DNA of 64,000 nt from Planctomycetia bacterium (GTDB taxonomy: Bacteria; Planctomycetota; Phycisphaerae; Phycisphaerales; SM1A02). Shown one piece after another: positions 25,079-34,215 of the stretch. The first letter of the stretch is position 1; every line of letters begins with the position of its first letter. The stretch covers positions 1 through 64,000 of the forward strand of contig SXOD01000009.1 in the NCBI GenBank assembly GCA_005776885.1, written 5' to 3'. The translations under genes and the position numbers were made by a program. Below the pieces are notes generated by a model. It had not been told where the DNA came from and did no database searches. It saw nothing but the letters and a program-made list of their open reading frames with translations.

Positions 25079-26467
25079 TCAGTCTGGCTCGCCGTGGAAT
25101 GTGCCATCGGCGTGGAAGTGGCCGCCCTCCTGCTGCGTACCGCCCTGCGCGGAGGCGAGCATCAACTCATAGGCGCCATCCACGACGACGGTGTCGGTTG
25201 GCGCCAGGCCGCTGTTGATGACGACCCATTGCCCGTCGTCGGCCCCGAGGTCGGCCTCGACGCGGACAACCGTATTCGGGTCGCTTGGGTCGCGGCGGAA
25301 GAAGACATGCTTGAGACCATCGCGCACGACCGCCGCCTTCGGAATCGCCAACATCGGCGCCCCCGAGCCATCGACGACGACTTCAAGGAAGGCCGATACC
25401 CCCGCGCGCACCCATGAGCGCGCAGTCTCCGAGTCCTGCGTGCCCGTCGGCGTCGCGAAGACATCGATCGTTCGCTCGCCGGGCTGCGCATCCAGGCCAA
25501 TCATCATGGTCGCCGGGATCGAGTCGGCCGCGGCAGCCGCTCCGGCACCGGCCGGGACAATCCGAGCGTCCGTCACGCCCGCAAACAGCCTCAGGTCGGC
25601 CTGGGGAGCGCGCGCCCGAAATCGAATCATGGATGGGTCGACCGTCGTCAAGACCACGGTGGGCACCTCGCCAAATGCGCCGTCCGTCGTGGCGATTGAC
25701 TCGATGACTCCATCCGCCGCTGCGACCACTTCAAAGAACTCCATCGAGCGATAGCGGGGCGATCCCTCGCCGTCCCGCTCCATCAAGATCGTCCGGGCCA
25801 CGCCGCTGACCGCGGCCGCATGATTGACCGCGTGCTCCATCGCCGCCCCCGCCGACAGGTGCGCCACCTCATCTTGCTTCAGCGCCGCCTCAAGGCGCGG
25901 CATGCTGGCACGCAGCTCGCCCATCCGCTCCTCCAGCTCGGCATTGCGAACGCCCGCCTGTTCAAGGGCCTTGAGCCGAGTCTGCGCTGCCTCGATCCGA
26001 GCAGACGCCTCCGCAAGGGCCGCTCGCGAGACTTCCACCGCCGCCGCAGCGGCCGGGATTCCCTGCTCGGCGTCGACCAGTTCTTCCTGAATGGTCAACC
26101 ACTCCGGAGAACGCAATCGATAGAGCGCGTCACCAGCCTTGACGGGCTGGAGTTGATCGACCATGAGTTCCACGCTTCCTGCCAGGGAGAGCCGATACTC
26201 GCGCCGGGCGCGCGGCTGCCACTCGAACGCGCCGGGGATGCGCACGGTCGCCTCCACCTGTCGTCGCTCCACGGGCGCGAAGGTCAAGCCCAGATTGGCA
26301 CGGACCGTCGCGGGGATCGCGATCCGGTTGCTGTTCGCGGGGGATGCGGCCGCTTCGTGTGTGGTGACAGGCGGGGATGCCGATTCGTCGCTGCAGCCGA
26401 GGGCGCACGCGAGCGCGCACGCCACAAGTGCCAGAGCCAGACGCGTGATGGACGGTGTGGTCGTCAT
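25079..26467 (-). CDS. CusB/CzcB-like periplasmic adaptor lipoprotein
   Basis: This is the membrane fusion subunit of the heavy-metal pump. The signal peptide carries a lipobox (ACALGCS). PATVRANLGLTFAPVERR is the conserved start of CusB-type adaptors. The barrel-sandwich hybrid SLAGSVELMVDQLQPVKAGDALYRL, a helical hairpin at about residues 115-215, and the barrel with IPKAAVVRDGLKHVFF follow. The extreme C-terminus is histidine-containing (GGHFHADGTFHGEPD), a plausible metal contact. Its ATG overlaps the TGA of the upstream tolC gene (ATGA), and the RND gene starts 11 bases after its stop. The gene order channel-adaptor-transporter matches cus/czc operons. Confidence 0.92.
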   Translation of the reverse strand: MTTTPSITRLALALVACALACALGCSDESASPPVTTHEAAASPANSNRIAIPATVRANLGLTFAPVERRQVEATVRIPGAFEWQPRARREYRLSLAGSVELMVDQLQPVKAGDALYRLRSPEWLTIQEELVDAEQGIPAAAAAVEVSRAALAEASARIEAAQTRLKALEQAGVRNAELEERMGELRASMPRLEAALKQDEVAHLSAGAAMEHAVNHAAAVSGVARTILMERDGEGSPRYRSMEFFEVVAAADGVIESIATTDGAFGEVPTVVLTTVDPSMIRFRARAPQADLRLFAGVTDARIVPAGAGAAAAADSIPATMMIGLDAQPGERTIDVFATPTGTQDSETARSWVRAGVSAFLEVVVDGSGAPMLAIPKAAVVRDGLKHVFFRRDPSDPNTVVRVEADLGADDGQWVVINSGLAPTDTVVVDGAYELMLASAQGGTQQEGGHFHADGTFHGEPD

Positions 26468-27843
26468 GGGATTGATTCCGTTCTGGGGGGTTCCTGCGGC
26501 CCGATGATCGAGGCCATGTCAACTTCGGCCAGCGATTCGCCAAGCCGCGCGTCGACAAGAGACATTTGGGTTTCGGCGACCCGCGTGAGGCTCTCCAACA
26601 GGATGAGCCCCCCACTCTCGCCCAGCGAGAGCAGCGCCCGCGCATCCGCCAACTGCGCGTCCACCAGCGGAGCGATCGTTCCCTCGATGACCTCTCGTTG
26701 TGCGTGTTGCGATCGGGTGCGCACCAGTGCGACTTCCAGCTCCCCGGCCAGCCTGGTGAAGGCACTCTCGAAGGCGGCGCGTGCGACTTCACGAGCCGCA
26801 TTGGCTTGCGCGATGCCCTGCTGGTTGGCATTCAGGATGGGAATCGGCAGCGCGATCGAGAACCCGGCCAGCGAGTCGCCTCGATCAAACTCAAGCAACG
26901 GCCCGATCGTGACATCCGGGTATTGCTTGCGAATCTCCAGCGCGAGGGCACGCTCGGCCACGATGTACTGGTCCCGCAACCGCTCCAACTCCAGGTTTCC
27001 GCCGGCCATCGCATCCGGGGTGGCCCCATCGACATCGATTCCGCTGCTCAGCGACGGGACCAGTTCCAGCGGCGCACCAGGGGAGAGCCCCATCAGCGTC
27101 CGCAGTTCCTGCTCAAGCTCTTCGGCATCCCCTTGCTCCCGCCGGAGAGCCACCTGCTGCGACGCGCGTTCGATCGCGAAGAGCGCGGACTCCGTTCGAA
27201 CCATTTCGCCCACCTGGGTCATCGCTGCCGTCGATGTCACCAGCGGTTCGATCCACGCAAGGAGCGCTTCGGTCTGCTGCACCATGAGGCGCGCGGCGGA
27301 CCATCGATACCAGGCGCGCCGAACCTCGATGCGCACCGTCCACTCTTGTTCCGCGACGCCCGTCAGTGCCGCCGCAAGCGCGGCGTCGGCCTCCGCCTTC
27401 GCGGCCTCCAGCCGACCCGAGACGGGAATCGTGAAGGCCAGCCCAGGTGTCACGGGGAATGGATCACCTGAGCCACTGCCGCTGAGGAAGTCAATGGCCA
27501 ACTGCGGGTCGTCCCACAGTCCAGCGAACTTCGCGGCGGCCGCTGTGACACCGGCCTGCAGCCGCGCCAGTCGCAACGACGGGTTGAGAACCAACGCCAC
27601 GACTTCCGCCTCGCCAAGGGTGAGCCCGTTGGAAGGGTCGAACGAGCTGTCCGCCGAGTCCTGGGACAACCCAGCGGCAAATCGTCGCACAGGTTCGTCG
27701 GATGGCGTCTGCCGCAGCCACGCATCGCGATGCGCCTCCAAGTCCAGCGGCTTGGGCTCGTATGTCTGGCAACCACTCACGACGATGGTCGCGGTGACGC
27801 CGAGGGCGCAACCACCAATCTTGCCTTGAATGCCACGCGTCAT
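26464..27843 (-). CDS. TolC/CusC-like outer membrane channel lipoprotein of the metal efflux operon
   Basis: This 459-aa outer membrane efflux protein has a lipoprotein signal (TATIVVSGCQTYEPKP). The duplicated TolC helical hairpins include LTLGEAEVVALVLNPSLRLARLQAG, a typical first TolC helix, and TRLAGELEVALVRTRSQHAQ later. It is the first gene of the core tripartite set and is translationally coupled to the adaptor. The ATG at 27843 is chosen over the GTG three codons upstream. The His-rich protein gene at 28012-28482 lies 168 bases upstream on the same strand and may belong to the same transcript. Confidence 0.9.
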   Translation of the reverse strand: MTRGIQGKIGGCALGVTATIVVSGCQTYEPKPLDLEAHRDAWLRQTPSDEPVRRFAAGLSQDSADSSFDPSNGLTLGEAEVVALVLNPSLRLARLQAGVTAAAAKFAGLWDDPQLAIDFLSGSGSGDPFPVTPGLAFTIPVSGRLEAAKAEADAALAAALTGVAEQEWTVRIEVRRAWYRWSAARLMVQQTEALLAWIEPLVTSTAAMTQVGEMVRTESALFAIERASQQVALRREQGDAEELEQELRTLMGLSPGAPLELVPSLSSGIDVDGATPDAMAGGNLELERLRDQYIVAERALALEIRKQYPDVTIGPLLEFDRGDSLAGFSIALPIPILNANQQGIAQANAAREVARAAFESAFTRLAGELEVALVRTRSQHAQREVIEGTIAPLVDAQLADARALLSLGESGGLILLESLTRVAETQMSLVDARLGESLAEVDMASIIGPQEPPRTESIP

Positions 27844-28011
27844 GTGAGTCACCTCAGTCCAATCACTCGGTCGATCGCTTGTTTACGGGGGCGCCTCTTG
27901 CGCGGCGGAGGCCCGGTCAGGCCTGGAACCGCTCGTGCGAAACGCGCGCAATGAATGGCAACAACCTGAGGCGATCAATGGATCGCCCTGGGGTGTTGCG
28001 CGTTCACTTGG

Positions 28012-28482
28012 TCAAATGAGGATGACGATTGTCCGCAGGCTCACCAAGTGCCCTGGCGGCCGGACGGGGGCGATGGCAGCAACCGCGCGGCAAGGCGAGC
28101 GCGGCGGGATCGCGGAGTCAACTCCGCGACAGTCGTGCGGGGCGAGGGGAGCGAGCGACGCCGCCGTGCGGGGACGAGCTCCGCTTGGCATCGCCTCAAT
28201 CGCGCCAAGCGGTGCGTGCGCGTGATCGCAGCAGCAGCTCAGTTCCAGCCCAGGATGAAACTCCTCGCACGGGGCGACCTCGGCGTGGTCGTGCGCGGCG
28301 CAGTGGTCGTGCGCGGCGGCGTGGTCGTGCGCGGCAGAGTGGTCGTGCGTGCCACAGTGGTGCTCGGCGAGCGAGTGGCCCTGCACAGCGGTCGCCTCAT
28401 GCGGCTGTGCACGGAGGAGACCTGCCGCAGCGAGCAGCATCGAGAGGGCAAGACCTATCCAAGAGCCAAGTTCGCGAGTCAC
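28012..28482 (-). CDS. Histidine/cysteine-rich exported protein upstream of the RND operon
   Basis: Using the GTG at 28482, the 156-aa product begins VTRELGSWIGLALSMLLAAA, a signal-peptide-like segment. A metal-binding stretch follows with HCGTHDHSAAHDHAAAHDHC and then AAHDHAEV. A cysteine cluster (CEEF...LSCCCDHAHAP) and a hydrophobic C-terminus (LVSLRTIVILI) complete it. No ATG fits; the longer ORF to 28794 lacks coding character. A TATACT hexamer at 28490-28495 on this strand is a possible -10 box that would leave almost no leader, but no good -35 is seen. Position at the head of the metal efflux genes suggests a sensor, scavenger or chaperone for the same metal. Confidence 0.6.
   Translation of the reverse strand: MTRELGSWIGLALSMLLAAAGLLRAQPHEATAVQGHSLAEHHCGTHDHSAAHDHAAAHDHCAAHDHAEVAPCEEFHPGLELSCCCDHAHAPLGAIEAMPSGARPRTAASLAPLAPHDCRGVDSAIPPRSPCRAVAAIAPVRPPGHLVSLRTIVILI
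28285..28360. repeat. 18-bp tandem repeat (4 units) in the His-rich protein gene
   Basis: GTGGTCGTGCG recurs at 28285, 28303, 28321 and 28339 with a fifth partial unit at 28357. Each 18-bp unit encodes one HDHxAA-type block on the minus strand. The exact period suggests expansion by slippage, giving a variable number of metal sites. Confidence 0.8.
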
Positions 28483-28744
28483 GGCACAAAGTATAGTCAC
28501 CGACAACCCTTCCGATGGAGCTGATCCATCTGACGCGATGGGAACTGTCCCGTTTCGGGAGAAAAGCCACCGCACCAGAAGGTGGAGCGCCGTCGCCGTG
28601 AACGGCGGCATGCGACTCGACAGCACCGCGACAATCGCATGCCTTCTGGTCGGAGGGGCCATCTGAGCCTCTACGGACGGGTGATCTCGATGGAAATATG
28701 CCGCGAGGTGCATCGGCGCGCCCTTCACCTGCTCTACTACACCG

Positions 28745-31690
28745 ATGCGCGCCCTTGGACTCCTCGCCCCGCTGGCCTTGGGTGCCGTGGCCACCGTCCT
28801 CGTGCTGTCAAGCTTCCCAGCCGCGGGCTCGGACCGGCCTGCGAGTGATGATTCTCGCCAACGGGGTTTTCACGACCTCACTCGCGGGGAGGCGCTGGCG
28901 CTCATTGACCAGGTCGTCCGAACTGAGCGCGCTCGCGTCGTCGCCCCGAACTCGGGCTCCTCCCCTGCACAGCGCGCCACCAGCGCGCCATTCTGGAACT
29001 GGGAGACGCCGCTGGTCCATCCTCTGGAACTCACCCCAGACCGGACGAGACTCCTGGCGGTGAATCTCCCGGACGGGATCCTCGAAGTGTTCGATGTCAC
29101 GAGTGGGTCCCCCGTTCGCGCCGGCGCCATCGCCGTCGGCGTCGACCCCGTCACTGTTCGTGCTCGTTCCAACACCGAAGCGTGGGTCGTCAACCATGTC
29201 TCAGACTCGATCTCAATCGTTGACCTGACGACCATGTGCGTGCGCGCCACTCTCTCGACCGGAGATGAGCCGTGCGATGTGGTCTTTGCGGGTTCGCCCT
29301 CGCGGGCATTCGTCTCGGTGAGCCAACTCAACCAGGTGCGCGTGTTCGATCCAGCCAACCTGTCCCTCGCGCCAGCCGTCATCACCATCGAGGGTGAGGA
29401 TCCCCGCGCTCTGGCGACCGACGGCACTCGTGTGTTCGCCGCGATCTTTGAGAGCGGCAACAACACGACACTCGTGCCGATCACCGCCGTGAGCAGCACG
29501 GCGAACCCATACTCCGGCGACCCCAACCCGCCTCCCAACTCTGGGAGTTCGTTTGATCCGCCGATTGCCTCGGGATTGCCCTCCCCCCCCGATGTCAGCG
29601 TCATCGTCCGACGACGGGCTTCCGACAACACCTGGCGCGACGACAACAACGGCAACTGGACCAGTTCGATCACCTGGGGCATGCACGACCACGACCTGGC
29701 GATCATCGACGCGTCGACGCTCGCGGTCACCTACGCGGCCGGTCTCATGAACGCCAACATGGCGCTGGCGAACGGCCCCGCGGGCCGCGTGACCGTGGTC
29801 GGCACCGAGGCCACGAACGATGTCCGCTTCGAACCCAATGTCAATGGCACCTTCGTGCGCGTGAAGATGGCGAGCGTTGATCCGGCCTCGCCCGGTGGCG
29901 CGGGCGGCACGGCGATCGTGGACCTCAACCCCCATCTGGACTACTCCACGCCGGCCGTGCCGCAATCGATGCGGGACCTGAGCATCGGAGACCCGCGCGC
30001 GCTTCTTTGGAACGCTGCTGGAACGATTGGCTGGGTGGCCGGCATGGGCTCCAACAATGTCGTTGCGCTCTCGTCGAGCGGCATTCCCATCGCACGGATC
30101 GAGGTCGGCGAGGGCCCTGCGGGGCTGGCACTGGACGAACAGCGCCAGCGGCTCTACTCGCTCAATAGATTTGATGGGTCGATCAGCGCGATCGACACGG
30201 CCAGCTCCACGGAACTGGCCAGGGTTGCCTTCCACGATTCCACGCCCGAGTCGATCCGCGCCGGCCGTCCTTTCCTCTACGACACGCATCGCACAAGCGG
30301 CCTGGGCCACGCCTCATGCGGCAGCTGCCACATAGACGCTCGCATTGATTTCCTCGCATGGGACCTGGGCAATCCAGCAGGCTCCGTCAAGGACTTCAAC
30401 CAGGTCTGCAATTTCGGGCTCGTGGGCGGCTGCGAAGACTTCCACCCCATGAAGGGGCCGATGACGACTCAGACGCTGGTTGGCATCATCGGCGCAGAGC
30501 CGCTCCACTGGCGCGGAGACCGCGATGGGATCGAAGAGTTCAACCCGGCGTTCATGGGACTGCTCGGAGACGATACGGAACTCACCGGCGAGGAAATGGT
30601 GGCGTTTGCCCAATTCCTCTCCACGCTTCGATTTCCGCCCAATCCCAACCGAAACCTGGACAACTCACTCAAGACCAGCCTCGCGGGATCCTCCGGCACC
30701 GGCAACCCAGCGAATGGCCAGTCGCTCTTTCTCACCCTCAACGCCGACGGCGCCGCGACCAACTGCAACACCTGCCATCAACTCCCGACCGGCGGGCTGG
30801 GCATGGTCATCAGCGGTGATCTTTTGGAGGAGCCACAGAGCATGAAGGTGCCGCAGTTGCAGAACCTGCACGAGAAGACGGGCTTCAGCAAGACCAGCCA
30901 AAACAACAATCGCGGCTTTGCGTTCACGCACGACGGCACCGATGACACGCTTCAGTCGTTCCTGAGCCGGTCGGTGTTCACCTTCTCCAACGGCTCGACC
31001 GGCCAACAACAGCGTCGAGACCTGGAGACTTTCATGTTCAGCCTGTCGACCGACACCCACGCGGCGGTTGGCGCGCAGGTGACCCTCCAGTCGATCGGCT
31101 CGGCGGCGCCGGCGGATGTGGCGCGGCTGGACTTGCTTGGATCACTGGCGCAGGCAGGAGACACCGAACTCATCGTGAAGGGGCGACTCGGAGGCCTCTC
31201 TCGCGGCGGGAAGTTCCTTCCCAGCGTGGGAGGCAGCCCTGCGGAGTGGCAGATGGACCGCGCCGGCGAGTTGTTCTCATCCGCGCAGCTCCGCGCGCTT
31301 GCTGCCCCGGGCGGCGAGCTCACCTTCACCGCGGTCCCCACTGGCACCGCCGAGCGACTGGGAATCGACCGCGACCTTGATGGCTACCTGGACCAGGATG
31401 AAGTGGACGCGGGCAGCGACCCGGCCGATGCGGACTCCGTGCCGCAGCCGTGCGCCGCTGACATCAACAGCGATGGCCTCATCAATGGCGCTGACCTGGC
31501 GTATGTGCTCGGCAACTGGGGTGCGTGTTCTGGTGGTGGTGGTGGCGGCGGTGGCGGCGGTGGTGGCGCTGGCGGGGGCGGCGGCGGTGGTGGCGGCGGT
31601 GGTGGCACCTGCCCCGGCGACATCGACGGCGATGGCACGGTGGCAGGCCCTGACTTGGCGCAACTCCTGGCGGCCTGGGGTCCGTGCTGA
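28745..31690 (+). CDS. Secreted beta-propeller/dihaem cytochrome c protein with dockerin-type C-terminus
   Basis: This 981-aa exported protein has a signal peptide, then a YVTN-like beta-propeller (about residues 95-500; repeats such as LAVNLPDGILEVFDVTSG, AWVVNHVSDSISIVDL and LYSLNRFDGSISAIDTAS). A cytochrome-c-peroxidase-like region follows with two haem motifs, CGSCH (about residue 525) and CNTCH (about residue 673). The end has two Asp-rich dockerin-like repeats (ADINSDGLINGADLAYVLGNW and GDIDGDGTVAGPDLAQLLAAW) split by a run of about 25 glycines. It likely transfers electrons or oxidises a substrate in the periplasm or at the surface. The multihaem gene starts 272 bases downstream on the same strand. 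Confidence 0.85.
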   Translation: MRALGLLAPLALGAVATVLVLSSFPAAGSDRPASDDSRQRGFHDLTRGEALALIDQVVRTERARVVAPNSGSSPAQRATSAPFWNWETPLVHPLELTPDRTRLLAVNLPDGILEVFDVTSGSPVRAGAIAVGVDPVTVRARSNTEAWVVNHVSDSISIVDLTTMCVRATLSTGDEPCDVVFAGSPSRAFVSVSQLNQVRVFDPANLSLAPAVITIEGEDPRALATDGTRVFAAIFESGNNTTLVPITAVSSTANPYSGDPNPPPNSGSSFDPPIASGLPSPPDVSVIVRRRASDNTWRDDNNGNWTSSITWGMHDHDLAIIDASTLAVTYAAGLMNANMALANGPAGRVTVVGTEATNDVRFEPNVNGTFVRVKMASVDPASPGGAGGTAIVDLNPHLDYSTPAVPQSMRDLSIGDPRALLWNAAGTIGWVAGMGSNNVVALSSSGIPIARIEVGEGPAGLALDEQRQRLYSLNRFDGSISAIDTASSTELARVAFHDSTPESIRAGRPFLYDTHRTSGLGHASCGSCHIDARIDFLAWDLGNPAGSVKDFNQVCNFGLVGGCEDFHPMKGPMTTQTLVGIIGAEPLHWRGDRDGIEEFNPAFMGLLGDDTELTGEEMVAFAQFLSTLRFPPNPNRNLDNSLKTSLAGSSGTGNPANGQSLFLTLNADGAATNCNTCHQLPTGGLGMVISGDLLEEPQSMKVPQLQNLHEKTGFSKTSQNNNRGFAFTHDGTDDTLQSFLSRSVFTFSNGSTGQQQRRDLETFMFSLSTDTHAAVGAQVTLQSIGSAAPADVARLDLLGSLAQAGDTELIVKGRLGGLSRGGKFLPSVGGSPAEWQMDRAGELFSSAQLRALAAPGGELTFTAVPTGTAERLGIDRDLDGYLDQDEVDAGSDPADADSVPQPCAADINSDGLINGADLAYVLGNWGACSGGGGGGGGGGGGAGGGGGGGGGGGGTCPGDIDGDGTVAGPDLAQLLAAWGPC
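31531..31611 (+). repeat. GGN triplet run encoding a poly-glycine linker
   Basis: About 25 consecutive GGN codons, with one Ala interruption, separate the two dockerin-like repeats of the preceding gene. The tract is purely in frame and likely length-variable. Confidence 0.8.
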
Positions 31691-31700
31691 CTCCTCACCA

Positions 31701-31744
31701 TTGGATTGATCGAATTCGACGATTTTTTGGTCGATTCTGATCAG
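31701..31744. repeat. 44-bp palindromic element, family 2, copy A
   Basis: TTGGATTGATCGAATTCGAC and GTCGATTCTGATCAG form imperfect inverted arms around GATTTTTTG. It starts 10 bases after the stop of the propeller/cytochrome gene. Copy B at 59935-59978 has arms identical except for one base, but its centre is CAAAAAAAC, close to the reverse complement of this one. Likely a hairpin at the transcript end. The rest of the 272-base gap to the next gene holds an (AGC)n run at about 31783 and an AT-rich promoter-like stretch near 31894-31930. Confidence 0.7.
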
Positions 31745-31962
31745 CCCAACCGCGAGGCACCCCTGTCAACTTCACGGCCCGCAAGCAGCAGCAGCAGCAG
31801 CAGACCAGTTGATGGGGAGGTCCATTCTGAGAGTGTCGGCGTGGGTGTGGGGGCTGTCAACCCGCGCCCGGGGGCAATCTCGCCATGTTCGCCTTGTTTT
31901 AGTGGATATTGGTGTAATCTTATCTTGATTTGCAAGTGCCCCCGTAAACGCTGCCACACCCC

Positions 31963-34215
31963 ATGAGGTCTTCCATGTCCCGTGAGCGCAGTCCCCAGGC
32001 CGCACAGTCCATGAAGCCCGCTCCGTCCGCCCCGCTCGCCAGCGCACCAAGGGTCGATGCCGTCGCGGAATGGCGATCGACGCTCTCACGATGGAGTGGC
32101 GCACTGCTCGCCGGCGTCACCACGACCGGCCTGACGATCACCTTCTCCCCCTTTGGCGAACTGCCTCAGTTCTCCGTCGTGATCCACACGATCCTTGGAC
32201 TGGTCCTCCTCGCGCCAGTCACCTGGTACATCGTGCGGCACTGGCTGGTGCGTCGGCACGGCGCGATGAGCCATTACCAGTTGCTTGGGTACGCCGCCAC
32301 CGCTGCCCTGCTGGTTTGCGTGGTGAGCGGGCTGGTGGGGACATGGCGCGGCGTTGTCGGGCCGCGCGTGGAGCGGGTGTGGGACTTGACGCACCTGGTG
32401 AGCGGCATCGTGTTCTTTGTCTTGGTGGCCGCGCACCTGCTCACGGTCATCGTGCGCAAGGTGGGGAAGTCAGCCGCTGCGGTGCAGATCGCGCCCGCTC
32501 GTGCCGGATACTGGCGCGCATCGATCGTCGGTGCGGCGCTTCCCCTGGTCGCGGCGATGGCGTGGGTGGTGGCCTACGACCCGCCCGGCACCAGCCGCGC
32601 ATTCCCCGACAGCTACAACTGGCGATTTGGCGAGGATCGACCCTTTGCCCCAAGTATGGCTCGGGTCGCGTTCGCCGACGGCGACGGGAGTGCTGACGGC
32701 GACGGGTACGCCGACGGCGACGGGAGCGATGACCGCCTCGCCCACACTGGCGCCGTCGACCCCTCCCTCCTGGCCAACTCCTCCGGCTGCGGGACCAGCG
32801 GATGCCACAGCGAGATCTATCACGAGTGGTTGCCCAGCGCGCACCGCTATGCGTCGATGGATGACATGTTCCAGAAGGTGCAGACGATCATGGCGGAGGA
32901 AACATCGCCCGAGCACACTCGCTACTGCGCCGGCTGCCACGACCCCATCTCCCTCTTCAGCGGCGCCAAGGATTCCAACCAGATCACGCTCAGCTCAGTG
33001 GGTGCGGACGAGGGCATTTCGTGCCTGGTCTGCCACAGCATCGTGCAGGCGGATGTCCAGGGCAATGCCGACTACACGCTGCAGCCTCCGCATCGCTACG
33101 CGTACGAGTTGGACCAGAGCGGCTTCGCCAAGTTCCTCAGCGACTTCCTCATCCGCACCTACCCGGTGCACCACATTTCCAGCTACTCGCGCGCCCTCTA
33201 CAAGACTCCCGAGTTCTGCGCCGCCTGCCACAAGCAGTACATCGACCAAGAGGTGAACACCGACATCGGCAAGGTGCAAGGGCAGAACCAGTACGACTCC
33301 TGGAAGAACAGCCGATGGCACGTCGAGGGCGCACCGGAGCGCAGCGTCGGCTGCCGCGAGTGCCACATGCCGCTCAACCCCAGCACCGACCCAGCACGCG
33401 GTGACCAGACCGATTTCAATCGCTCGCTTGACGACCAGTGCCACAGGAGCCACCGGACGCTGGCCTCGAACCAGTACATCCCGATCTTGCATGACTTGCC
33501 CGGCGCCGCGAACCAAGTGGCGCTCACCGAACAGTGGCTCCGTGGCGAGTACGAGATTCCAGAGATCAAGGATCGATGGACGGAGGGGCCGGTGGTGCGC
33601 ATGTCCATCCAGGCGCCGAATGCCGTCAGCCCCGGCGAGAGCGTGCCAATCCGCGTGGCCCTGACCAACAACAAGACCGGCCACGACTTCCCCACTGGGC
33701 CCCTGGACATGATCGAGAGCTGGGTGGAACTCAAGGCCACGGACAGCACTGGCGCGATCCTCTATCACGTCGGTGCGCCAGATGCCAGTGGCGACATCGG
33801 TTCGTCGCCCGTCATTTTCCGCAAGGACGGATTTGACCGCGAGGGCAAGCTCATCGACCGCCACAACCTCTGGGACTTGGTGGGCGCCAAGTACGCGCGC
33901 ACGCTCTACCCGGGCGTCACTGACACGGTGGAGTTCCCGCTGCAGTGCCCGTCGATGGCGCGTGGGCGGCTTGCGGCAAACGACGATCGAACGGCCCCCG
34001 GCGTCCGCGTCGATGACTTCTCCATGACCGTGCCCGATGCCACCGACGGCGATGCTGTCACGGTGGAAGCGACGCTCTGGTACCGCAAGGCGAATCCTGC
34101 CTTCCTCGACCGCGTCTACGGCGCGGACCCCGGCATTCGGAGCCCCTGCACGGCAATCAGCCACGCCACGAAGGTCATCCCGGTGAGGCGCGATGTCGCA
34201 CAGCGCGGGGAATAG
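31963..34215 (+). CDS. Membrane-bound multihaem cytochrome (b-type helices plus c-type haem domain)
   Basis: The 750-aa protein begins with about five membrane helices (LSGALLAGVTT..., VIHTILGLVLLAPVTWYIV, LLGYAATAALLVCVVSGLVG, WDLTHLVSGIVFFVLVAAHLL and ASIVGAALPLVAAMAWVV) containing histidines typical of b-haem ligation. A periplasmic part follows with CGTSGCH (a CX4CH form), CAGCH, CLVCH, CAACH and CRECH at about residues 275-465. A sixth site, DDQCHRSH, lacks the first cysteine. The end is a beta domain. It looks like a quinol- or cytochrome-linked electron-transfer enzyme of the cytochrome c554 type. Its 3' end overlaps the ASPIC gene by 23 bases. The electron acceptor is unknown. Confidence 0.85.
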   Translation: MRSSMSRERSPQAAQSMKPAPSAPLASAPRVDAVAEWRSTLSRWSGALLAGVTTTGLTITFSPFGELPQFSVVIHTILGLVLLAPVTWYIVRHWLVRRHGAMSHYQLLGYAATAALLVCVVSGLVGTWRGVVGPRVERVWDLTHLVSGIVFFVLVAAHLLTVIVRKVGKSAAAVQIAPARAGYWRASIVGAALPLVAAMAWVVAYDPPGTSRAFPDSYNWRFGEDRPFAPSMARVAFADGDGSADGDGYADGDGSDDRLAHTGAVDPSLLANSSGCGTSGCHSEIYHEWLPSAHRYASMDDMFQKVQTIMAEETSPEHTRYCAGCHDPISLFSGAKDSNQITLSSVGADEGISCLVCHSIVQADVQGNADYTLQPPHRYAYELDQSGFAKFLSDFLIRTYPVHHISSYSRALYKTPEFCAACHKQYIDQEVNTDIGKVQGQNQYDSWKNSRWHVEGAPERSVGCRECHMPLNPSTDPARGDQTDFNRSLDDQCHRSHRTLASNQYIPILHDLPGAANQVALTEQWLRGEYEIPEIKDRWTEGPVVRMSIQAPNAVSPGESVPIRVALTNNKTGHDFPTGPLDMIESWVELKATDSTGAILYHVGAPDASGDIGSSPVIFRKDGFDREGKLIDRHNLWDLVGAKYARTLYPGVTDTVEFPLQCPSMARGRLAANDDRTAPGVRVDDFSMTVPDATDGDAVTVEATLWYRKANPAFLDRVYGADPGIRSPCTAISHATKVIPVRRDVAQRGE
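32674..32727 (+). repeat. 18-bp tandem repeat (3 units) encoding an Asp/Gly linker
   Basis: GCCGACGGCGACGGGAGT-like units repeat exactly every 18 bases, giving ADGDGS/ADGDGY blocks between the membrane part and the first haem motif of the multihaem protein. The repeats are in frame and acidic, possibly calcium-binding or only a spacer. Confidence 0.75.

Noticed and set aside
23439-25172. 577-aa plus-strand ORF opposite the RND transporter gene
   Set aside because: Antisense shadow of the CusA-like gene; Arg/His/Asp-rich, no family features, a typical artefact of high-GC third positions.
25820-27829. 669-aa plus-strand ORF opposite the adaptor and TolC genes
   Set aside because: Ser/Ala/Arg-rich with no domain pattern; the opposite strand carries two clear efflux proteins.
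28285-28360. Short direct repeats as a CRISPR array
   Set aside because: The 18-bp units are contiguous with no spacers and encode HDHxAA blocks in frame.
32674-32727. Integration site or CRISPR-like repeat
   Set aside because: It is an in-frame Asp/Gly coding repeat inside the multihaem gene.
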